A DNA stretch of 42,719 nucleotides. Source: a bacterium. GTDB taxonomy: Bacteria; Sumerlaeota; Sumerlaeia; SLMS01. This document shows positions 16,407 to 22,412 of this stretch, piece by piece (positions within the stretch are counted from its first letter, which is position 1; each line of letters opens with the position of its first letter). The stretch is from NCBI GenBank assembly GCA_016125005.1, contig WGMQ01000016.1, positions 1-42,719 on the forward strand, given 5' to 3'. The notes under the pieces are model-generated. The model worked only from the letters and a program-made list of their open reading frames with translations, had not been told where the DNA came from and searched no databases. Both the position numbers and the translations under genes were made by a program.

Positions 16407-16427
16407 GCGACGAAAGGACGAGCGGCG

Positions 16428-17759
16428 ATGGCGATCACAGAGATTATGGAACGGCTCAAGCTGGCGACGGGCGTCCCCGTCGAGGCAGGCCCGCTTCCCG
16501 CGGGCCGGTCGATTACCAGCCGCTTCCGGCTGCCAACCCGCAAGGTCGTCTTTACCGGTCTGGATATCGGCACGACCAAGATCTGCGCGATCATCGGCGA
16601 GATCGATCCCTCCGGCAACGTGACGATCCTCGGTCTGGCGTCGCAGCCCTCTCAGGGCCTCCGCCGTGGCATCGTCATCAATCTTGAGGAAACCGTAGAG
16701 TCCATCCGCGTCGCCATCCGCAAGGCCGAAAACATGGCCCAGGTCTCCGTCCGCGATGTGTTCGTCGGCATCGCCGGCGGCCACATCGAGTGCCAGACCG
16801 TCTCCGCCACCGTTGAGGTCGCCAATCCCGAACGAGGCATCACGCGCATGGACGTCCGCCGCGCCATCGAGGCCGCGGTCGAGGGCAAGGTCCCCATGGA
16901 GCGCGAAGTCCTCCATCAGATTCCCCAGCAGTTCACCATCGACGACGGCGCGATCCTCGACCCGGTCGGCTTCTCCTCCCGCCGCCTCAGCGTCGAGGTC
17001 ATGCTGGTCACCGCCGCGGTCACCTCGGCACAGAACATCATCCGCGCCGTTTCCCAGGCGCGCTTCCGCGTCTCCGGCATCTATCTCGAACCACTCGCCA
17101 GTTCCCTCGCCATCCTCACTGAGGAGCAGAAGGAACTGGGCGTCGTCATGATCGACATCGGCGGCGGCACCAGCGACATCGCCATCTACGTCAACGGATC
17201 GGTCCGCTACACCGGCGTGGTCCCCCACGGCGGCGACGCCATCACCGAGGACATCTCCAAGGTCCTGAAGATCAACCGCTTCGACGCGGAGAACCTCAAG
17301 AAGCGACACGGACACTGCATCCCCTCCGCCATCGATCCACGGGAAACGATCCAGGTCCCCGGCGTATTGGGCGAAAAGCCTACCGTCATCAAGCGCGAGC
17401 TTGTCGCCCAAGTCATCGAAGCCCGCATGGGCGAGATGCTGGAGATGGTCAAGCGCCGCATCGAGAAGCTCCCCTTCTACGAGCAGGTCTACGGCGGCAT
17501 CGTGTTCACCGGCGGCACCTCGCTCCAGCAGGGCATCTGCGAGCTGGGCCAGCGGATCTTCGACCGTCCCTGCTGCCACGGCGTACCCACGGGTCTGTCG
17601 GGCACGGCGAGCCTCGCCTCCTCCAGCCCCATCTACTCCACGGGCGTCGGGCTTGTGCTCTACGGCCTCGAACACGAGCGCGAGCAGGCCTTCCTCGACG
17701 GCAACGCCTTCGGGAAGATCGTGACGCGCCTCAAGAGCTTCATCGACTGGTACGGCTGA
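16428..17759 (+). CDS. ftsA: Cell division protein FtsA
   Basis: Actin-like ATPase that tethers FtsZ to the membrane and recruits later divisome proteins. 443 residues. Phosphate loop 1 is GLDIGTTKICAIIG (44-57); phosphate 2 is IDIGGGTSDIAIY; the adenosine motif is VFTGGTSLQQG. SHS2 (1C) domain sequence lies between (VFVGIAGGHIECQ). The last residues FGKIVTRLKSFIDWYG form the amphipathic membrane-targeting helix. A 40-residue extension precedes the conserved core; another in-frame ATG exists at residue 7, but AAAGGA at 16413-16418 supports the ATG at 16428. ftsZ, normally next, is missing: the following gene is on the opposite strand 3 bp away. Confidence 0.94.
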   Translation: MAITEIMERLKLATGVPVEAGPLPAGRSITSRFRLPTRKVVFTGLDIGTTKICAIIGEIDPSGNVTILGLASQPSQGLRRGIVINLEETVESIRVAIRKAENMAQVSVRDVFVGIAGGHIECQTVSATVEVANPERGITRMDVRRAIEAAVEGKVPMEREVLHQIPQQFTIDDGAILDPVGFSSRRLSVEVMLVTAAVTSAQNIIRAVSQARFRVSGIYLEPLASSLAILTEEQKELGVVMIDIGGGTSDIAIYVNGSVRYTGVVPHGGDAITEDISKVLKINRFDAENLKKRHGHCIPSAIDPRETIQVPGVLGEKPTVIKRELVAQVIEARMGEMLEMVKRRIEKLPFYEQVYGGIVFTGGTSLQQGICELGQRIFDRPCCHGVPTGLSGTASLASSSPIYSTGVGLVLYGLEHEREQAFLDGNAFGKIVTRLKSFIDWYG

Positions 17760-17762
17760 GCC

Positions 17763-18851
17763 TCAGACTTCAGGATTCAGCGGCAACCTGATGCCGAACG
17801 CGATCCAGTCGCCGGGCAACAGGCGGGCGTAGGCACGCCCGCCGTGTGCCTCAGCAATGGACCGCACGATGTGGAGCCCGAGTCCCGAGCCCTCGATGCC
17901 ACGGGCCGAGGACCGGCGTGTATAGCGCTCGAAGATCCCCGCCAAGGCTGATTCCTCCAGCGTGCAGCCGCTGTTCGTCACCTCGATCTCCACACCGGGC
18001 GCTCCGGTGCTTGCCTTGAGACGAACCACAACGGCGCCACCCTGCGGCGTGTACTTCGCTGCGTTGCTCATGAGGTTCGCGACCGCGCGGCACAGGAGCG
18101 GCTCATCGGCCTGAAAGCCCTCTGGCGGACTGTCGAGTTCCACCTTGAGCGACAGGCCCTTGCGGCGGAACTCCGGCCCCATGACGGTCACCAACTCCTC
18201 GATCGTGTCGCGCGGGTCCACCGGGAGGAGGAGCGTGTCCAGCTTCCCTTCCTCCAGCCGCGTGTTCGTCAGGTAGTTGTCGAGCATCGCCAGGATGCGC
18301 TGGCAATTCGTGACGACGTACTCGGCGCATTCGCCCGCGCGGGGGCTGACGCTGCCGTCGGGCTGCACGATGAGGCGCGCGAAACCGAGCACGCTCGAAA
18401 GCGGCACCTTGATGTCGTGACTCAGCATGGAAACCAGGTCGCGCCGGAGCCGGTCCGCCTCCTGCCGGGCGAACACCTTCTCGATGCTGCCGCGAAGGAA
18501 ATCGAACTCGAAGGGCTTGGTGATGTAGTCGGCCACGCGCTGGTGAAGGGCCTCGATGGCGGACTCAGTGGAGGCGTGTCCCGTGATGACGATCAGCGCC
18601 GTGTTGGGACAATGCGAGGCGACATGGTGCATGATGTCGAAACCGTCGATGGTGTCCATGCGCAGGTCGGTGATGACCAGATCGAAGGGAGTTTCCCGAA
18701 TCTTCGCCAGCCCATCAGGTCCGCTCGTCGCCGCCTCGACATTGTACCCGACCCCGCGAAGCAGGGCCGCAAGGCTCATTGCCAGACGGGCCTCGTCGTC
18801 CACCACCAGGATTCGGCGATCAGAACTGGAACTTGGTGCTTCCTGGGACAT
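17763..18851 (-). CDS. Receiver-histidine kinase hybrid, soluble
   Basis: 362 residues from the ATG at 18851, with no membrane segment. An N-terminal receiver domain has acid pocket D18/D19, phospho-acceptor D62 (VITDLRMD), T90 and K112 (TKPF). A HisKA domain has H145 in MLSHDIKVPLSSVLGF, and a HATPase domain has the N box NLMSNAAKYTP and G2 box GSGLGLHIVRS. Receiver-first kinases are usually intermediate members of phosphorelays, taking phosphate from or being tuned by another kinase. An earlier ATG at 18899 adds 16 residues unlike a receiver start. Convergent with ftsA with a 3-bp gap, so the two transcripts may interfere. No output regulator lies next to it. Confidence 0.88.
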   Translation of the reverse strand: MSQEAPSSSSDRRILVVDDEARLAMSLAALLRGVGYNVEAATSGPDGLAKIRETPFDLVITDLRMDTIDGFDIMHHVASHCPNTALIVITGHASTESAIEALHQRVADYITKPFEFDFLRGSIEKVFARQEADRLRRDLVSMLSHDIKVPLSSVLGFARLIVQPDGSVSPRAGECAEYVVTNCQRILAMLDNYLTNTRLEEGKLDTLLLPVDPRDTIEELVTVMGPEFRRKGLSLKVELDSPPEGFQADEPLLCRAVANLMSNAAKYTPQGGAVVVRLKASTGAPGVEIEVTNSGCTLEESALAGIFERYTRRSSARGIEGSGLGLHIVRSIAEAHGGRAYARLLPGDWIAFGIRLPLNPEV

Positions 18852-19020
18852 TTTTCCGGCGCTCCACGATCGAGGATGAACTTCGTCCGCTGCATCCACC
18901 CACGACTGCGACCTGTTGGCAAAAGATGGTCAAGGCCCATCGGACTCGCGCTCCACGGATTCAGGGAAACCAAGGGGAAAAGCAAAGCCCATCCGCAGAT
19001 GACGCAGATAGGATGAAATC

Positions 19021-19111
19021 CGACCCCGAAAGGCGTCGCATCGGCGCGATGAAAACGAAAAGCCTGACCACCGATTACGCAGATTTCGCAGATTCTCGGG
19101 ACAAGGCTGGT
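19021..19111 (+). repeat. Direct repeat X, copy 1
   Basis: About 91 bp repeated at 19957-20047 with roughly six differences; a truncated third copy of its first 26 bp is at 19395-19420. It contains CGATTACGCAGATTTCGCAGATT (within 19071-19094, two 'CGCAGATT' steps), an 11-nt-step repeat that also occurs, in variant form, at 18993-19009. Frames through it encode spurious ICEICVIGG-like peptides. Confidence 0.85.
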
Positions 19112-19195
19112 AACACAGGGCACGATCCCTCCATCAAGTTGATGCCGTCCATTGCGTCCATACATCAAGGCCCCAACGGCGCCCCCTGCCCGCGA

Positions 19196-19420
19196 CCGGT
19201 TGAGCCGTATGTCCCGGCAGGGACAACTGATAGTAGCCAGCCAATTCATTGGCTGGAGGCGATCAAAGAGGAACCTCGTGCCGGATGGCACGATTGGGGG
19301 CTTGGTCCGCCAAAACATCCCTGAGGGATGACGGCCCATAGCCGGTGGTTGAGGCCGCAGAGGCCGACACCACCGGTCCGCCGATGACAGGAACCGACCC
19401 TGAAAGGTGTCGCATCGGCG
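19196..19420 (+). repeat. Direct repeat Y, copy 1: chain of five small hairpins plus truncated X
   Basis: Matches 19756-19982 with about ten differences. Hairpins: TGTCCC/GGGACA (19210-19225, loop GGCA); CCAGCCAAT/ATTGGCTGG (19237-19256, loop TC); TCGTGCC/GGCACGA (19276-19293, loop GGAT); CATCCC/GGGATG (19316-19330, loop TGA); and CCGGTGGT/ACCACCGG (19342-19376) enclosing an inner GGCC/GGCC stem. Confidence 0.88.
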
Positions 19421-19464
19421 CTGAAAGGCCGGGTTGTGGGACAAGGCCGAACCAGAAAAAAAGA

Positions 19465-19498
19465 TTCACCACAGAGGCACGGAGAAAAACGCACAGAG
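19465..19498 (+). repeat. A-rich CACAGAGGCACGGAG-type short repeat
   Basis: CACCACAGAGGCACGGAG followed by AAAAACGCACAGAG: repeated 'CACAGAG/CACGGAG' units. From general knowledge, this style of short intergenic repeat occurs in many environmental diderm genomes; no function is established. Confidence 0.5.
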
Positions 19499-19568
19499 AG
19501 GCCAGGATCGACGCAACTCCCTGCCGACTTTCCCCGGTGTCTACCATGTATTCTCGGCGGTCGTGCAA

Positions 19569-19663
19569 GGCCTGAAAGGCCGACAGAGCCAAGCCCGGTC
19601 TGACCGAGCAACGCGAGGGAGGGCCGGGTTGAAGGGCAAGGCGACCGCGGTCTGACAGACCGC
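19569..19663 (+). repeat. Three isolated mini-hairpins
   Basis: GGCCT-gaa-AGGCC (19569-19581), CGGT-ctg-ACCG (19596-19606) and GCGGTCT-gac-AGACCGC (19647-19663). All are perfect stems with 3-nt loops, of the same style as the hairpins of repeat Y but of different sequence. Confidence 0.7.
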
Positions 19664-19755
19664 CGCTCGGTTCTGTCACGCGAGGCCCATGAAATGGACC
19701 TGCGACGCTATCCATTCGACCGAGGAGAACACCCGATGGCCCCTCCCGCAGGCGC

Positions 19756-19982
19756 CCGGTTGAGCCGTATGTCCCGGCAGGGACAACTGATGGTAGCCAG
19801 CCAATTCATTGGCTGGAGGCGATCAAAGTAGAACCTCGTGCCGGATGGCACGATTGAGGGCTTGGTCGGCCAAAACATCCCGGAGGGATGACAGCCCATA
19901 GCCGGTGCGTTGAGGCCGCAAAGGCCGACACCACCGGACCGCCGATGACAGGGAACCGACCCTGAAAGGTGTCGCATCGGCG
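19756..19982 (+). repeat. Direct repeat Y, copy 2
   Basis: Second copy of the hairpin chain. The stems of the first four hairpins are identical to copy 1; differences lie in loops (TGA to GGA, GCAGA to GCAAA) and linkers, with one 1-bp change/insertion at the base of the fifth hairpin. It runs directly into X copy 2, with which it shares its last 26 bp. Confidence 0.88.
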
Positions 19983-20047
19983 CGATGAAGACGAAAAGCC
20001 CGACCGCCGATTACGCAGATTTCGCAGATTCTCGGGACAGGGCTGGT
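19957..20047 (+). repeat. Direct repeat X, copy 2
   Basis: Second full copy of X, joined to Y copy 2. The order X...Y-X' in the left half and Y-X in the right half shows that Y and X are separate modules whose junction (CGACCCTGAAAGGTGTCGCA) is conserved. Confidence 0.85.
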
Positions 20048-20177
20048 GCACGGGTCATGGGGGCGCGGTGGAATGGTTGCGGGTCCAATGGCGCGCATCG
20101 CATCGCCTTGACCACGGTTCCGGCGCGGCGAAAGGATGTTGCCGTTCGGGTGACACATCACAGCGGGGGGGAGCGTG

Positions 20178-20315
20178 ATGAGGGGAACGGGGGACATCGC
20201 GGTGGTCATCGGGGGCTGCGCGGAACAGCGAGCGGCGCAGTTCATCTTTCGTCCGGAAGAGACCAACGAAGTCATTGAGTTCATGGTACCTCTCTACCCG
20301 GAGGAGCTCCCATGA
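20178..20315 (+). CDS. Possible 45-residue protein overlapping the secreted protein gene
   Basis: An open frame from ATG 20178 to TGA 20315, beginning MRGTGDIAVVIGGCAEQRAA and ending with an acidic-proline stretch (YPEELP). A G-rich ribosome site (GGGGAG, 20167-20172) lies 5 nt before the ATG, and its stop overlaps the next ATG in ATGA (20312-20315), the arrangement of translationally coupled genes. Codon choice looks coding (GAC ATC GCG GTG GTC ATC). I do not recognise it. It could be a regulatory leader peptide, a small protein, or a chance frame. Confidence 0.4.
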   Translation: MRGTGDIAVVIGGCAEQRAAQFIFRPEETNEVIEFMVPLYPEELP

Positions 20316-21454
20316 CTCATCTTCGGCACATGATCTATCTGGCTTCCTTGCTTGCGGTATCGTTCTGGTGGATTTCCCCAGCACCTGCCCAAGAACCTGT
20401 CTCCGTCGACGACAAGATTGAGAAGGCAATCTCTGTCTCGGCAATTACGTTAGAGTTTATCGCCGTCGATATGGTGGGTAACGGTGGAGTGGATTGGCCT
20501 TCATTCAATACGATCGGTGAGCCTTTGACCCGTTTCGAGTATCGGGCGTCTTCCGGGGCCATCGAGTACTGGACTACTAGGGGAGATGGGTCATTTCCAG
20601 GCTCCTACTCGAACGGTTCGTCATTCTACTTTCCTGGGACGGAAATCGGAGAGGCAGTATTGATCGAGGTGACGTCGGATCGGTTTCCCGCGGGAGTGAC
20701 GTCGGTGATCACCTACAACGTGACAGGCCTGGGAACTCTCTCGGGCGATAAGCTCATCGGTTCAACGGACCCGCCCTACTGGAACACCATCCCTGTCGAG
20801 GGGAGTTGGATCACCAGTGGAGAGGCCAATGCGGGATACAGCGGGCTAACAATCACTCCGGTATTTTGTGATTTTTACACGACCCCTAGCATTGCCGTGC
20901 CGCCCAGGTCAAACGCTGCGATGATCGCGATGCGAGATGGCGAGGCAACCTTGCGCGGCTCGAGTCGAGAGACCGGCGCTACGTGGAGCGGCACGTTTCC
21001 AGCAGATAATTCAACGCGGGTTACCAGCTACAATTTGTATTGGGGTCCTAGTGGTAGTTCGACGTCTCGGGATGTCTATTTAGGTACTATTCTGCCGAGT
21101 GGCATCATTGACTTTGATTTGGAATTAAATTGGCTCTCTACCTACCCGTTCAGGGCAGGAAGCATTTCGATTCCAATTCCGGATGACACTGGTGTCTTCG
21201 TTGACCTACCCATGGCCGGTGGACCCAATTCGGTGAAGCTGCTCCGAGGCATTGAGACGGGGCGGTATGATGAATTGTTGGCGGTTCCAGCTCCGAATCT
21301 ACTCCTTTATGCCGCGACAAAGTCCCTTGAGGAGCAAGCGATCTTGGCTTCCCATCTCTTCCCCCTATGCGACGCCGATGGCAATGGCCGCATCGATAAG
21401 GGAGACATCGCACTTCTGGCAGCACGGATTCCCACGGGGATGGTGATTTACTGA
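20312..21454 (+). CDS. Secreted protein with C-terminal dockerin-like calcium loop
   Basis: 380 residues, not recognised as a whole. A signal peptide (1-27, cut after APAQ) leads a beta-rich, Ser/Thr/Tyr-rich domain with no catalytic motif I can name. Near the end, CDADGNGRIDKGDIALLAAR (353-372) is a single dockerin/EF-hand-like loop with D354, D356, N358, D362 and D365 as likely ligands; full dockerins have two. The gene is AT-richer than its neighbours, suggesting transfer. GGAGGAG at 20300-20306 is its ribosome site. Its last 13 codons and stop form the start of a 146-bp tandem duplication, so the present C-terminus may be newly acquired. Confidence 0.7.
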   Translation: MTHLRHMIYLASLLAVSFWWISPAPAQEPVSVDDKIEKAISVSAITLEFIAVDMVGNGGVDWPSFNTIGEPLTRFEYRASSGAIEYWTTRGDGSFPGSYSNGSSFYFPGTEIGEAVLIEVTSDRFPAGVTSVITYNVTGLGTLSGDKLIGSTDPPYWNTIPVEGSWITSGEANAGYSGLTITPVFCDFYTTPSIAVPPRSNAAMIAMRDGEATLRGSSRETGATWSGTFPADNSTRVTSYNLYWGPSGSSTSRDVYLGTILPSGIIDFDLELNWLSTYPFRAGSISIPIPDDTGVFVDLPMAGGPNSVKLLRGIETGRYDELLAVPAPNLLLYAATKSLEEQAILASHLFPLCDADGNGRIDKGDIALLAARIPTGMVIY

Positions 21455-21700
21455 GGCCCGGGCACGACCTCCCGCCACTGCGGAGGGTGGCGCGCCCAGA
21501 AGGGGCCGGGCGGCTCGTACTGCTTCAAGACTCGCGCGCAGGATGCACGCGGTACCTTCTTCTGGCAGCACGGATTCCCACGGGGATGGTGATTTACTGA
21601 GGCCCGGGCACGACCTCCCGCCACCGCGGAGGGTGGCGCGCCCGGAAGGGGTCGGGCGGCTCGTCCCGGTTGAAGACTCGCGCGCAGGATGCTCGCGCTC
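21413..21700 (+). repeat. 146-bp imperfect tandem duplication spanning a stop codon
   Basis: Copy 1 starts at 21413 inside the secreted-protein gene (codons for LLAARIPTGMVIY and TGA) and copy 2 starts at 21559, ending near 21700. The first 100 bp differ at only a few positions; the last 40 diverge more. Each copy holds a CGCCAC/GTGGCG hairpin (21473-21492 and 21619-21638). Confidence 0.85.
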
Positions 21701-21836
21701 CTTTTGTGCGCGGCGCCGCAATCCCTTGACAGGCCCGGGGCGCTGCCTGCACGCTCCCGACCGCTTCGTACACGGTGCTTCGCCTTCTCCAGCGGGTTTC
21801 TGTGTCGAAAGCCTTTGAAAGACGACAGGAGAAAAA
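21701..21836 (+). promoter_or_regulatory. rpsO leader
   Basis: Noncoding. TTGACA at 21726-21731 is a perfect -35 but I see no good -10 at 16-18 bp, so the promoter is uncertain. AGGAG at 21827-21831 is the rpsO ribosome site. In many bacteria S15 represses its own translation through structure in this region. Confidence 0.4.
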
Positions 21837-22106
21837 ATGTCGATCACAGCAGAACGCAAGCAGCAGGTCATCGCGGAGTACAAGACGCACGAGGGCGACA
21901 CGGGTTCGGTGGACGTTCAGGTGGCGGTCATCACCGATCGCATCAACAACCTTTCGGCGCACTTCGAGACCCACAAGAAGGACCACCACGGTCGTCGTGG
22001 TCTTCTGGTCCTCGTCGGTCAGCGCAAGCGCCTCCTCGACTACCTGAAGAAGACGGACATCGAGCGCTACCGCACGCTGATCGGTCGCCTCGGGCTCCGC
22101 AAGTAA
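21837..22106 (+). CDS. rpsO: 30S ribosomal protein S15
   Basis: 89 residues, the standard length. S15 binds the three-way junction of 16S rRNA helices 20-22 and starts assembly of the platform. The sequence shows the family pattern: helix 1 ([20 protein letters not shown]), [15 protein letters not shown], the loop with [12 protein letters not shown] and the C-terminal [23 protein letters not shown]. It is followed by a strong terminator and then pnp, the widespread rpsO-pnp order. Confidence 0.97.
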   Translation: MSITAERKQQVIAEYKTHEGDTGSVDVQVAVITDRINNLSAHFETHKKDHHGRRGLLVLVGQRKRLLDYLKKTDIERYRTLIGRLGLRK

Positions 22107-22182
22107 TCAGGGTGAATCGTGCCGATCAGAGACCACAGGATCAGCAACAACGCACATTGCCAAGGTTTCGTCGGTAAAGAAT

Positions 22183-22221
22183 CGGCGCAGGGGGGTCACC
22201 ACCCTGCGCCGGTTTGTTTTT
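22183..22221 (+). terminator. Intrinsic terminator after rpsO
   Basis: CGGCGCAGGG (22183-22192) pairs perfectly with CCCTGCGCCG (22202-22211) around a 9-nt loop and is followed by TTTGTTTTT (22213-22221). The clearest terminator in the window; it allows rpsO to be expressed apart from pnp. Confidence 0.88.
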
Positions 22222-22412
22222 AGCTGTTGGTGACGACTCGCGAAGCCCGCGACCGGGATTTGCATACCCGCTCAAAGTGATGAATCGTTGAGCGCGAATG
22301 GAAATTCCGAGCCGGGTTCCGCCGAGTGAATCCGGGAGCCAGATGCCCCACGGGGCAGGCCCCGCAACCCTCGACTTCCACTTTCTCTTTCCCGTATTGG
22401 AGCCCGTAGAAC
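22222..22412 (+). other. pnp leader
   Basis: 191 bp between the rpsO terminator and pnp. It contains a TGCCCC-ac-GGGGCA hairpin at about 22342-22355, in the region where PNPase in other bacteria binds to control its own mRNA. No convincing promoter or gene; a GGAG about 12 nt before the ATG is the only ribosome-site candidate. A 40-codon frame (22298-22420) overlapping the pnp start lacks a ribosome site. Confidence 0.45.

Larger units (their letters stand above)
18852..20177. other. 1.3-kb noncoding repeat island
   Basis: No supportable gene; the open frames here are made of repeats. From left to right: a GCAGATGACGCAGAT motif (18993-19009), repeat X copy 1 (19021-19111), a GTCCATTGCGTCCAT-type direct repeat (19147-19161), repeat Y copy 1 (19196-19394) with a truncated X (19395-19420). 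Next come a CACAGAGGCACGGAG-type A-rich repeat (19465-19498), single hairpins (19569-19663), repeat Y copy 2 (19756-19956) and X copy 2 (19957-20047). The 20048-20153 stretch shows nothing recognisable. Confidence 0.75.

Noticed and set aside
16383..17675. 430-residue minus-strand frame opposite ftsA
   Set aside because: Antisense shadow of ftsA, very rich in Asp/Ala/Gly/Leu.
18779..19324. Open frames through the repeat island, including ICEICVIGG-like peptides
   Set aside because: Generated by the repeats themselves; the same peptides recur wherever the repeats do.
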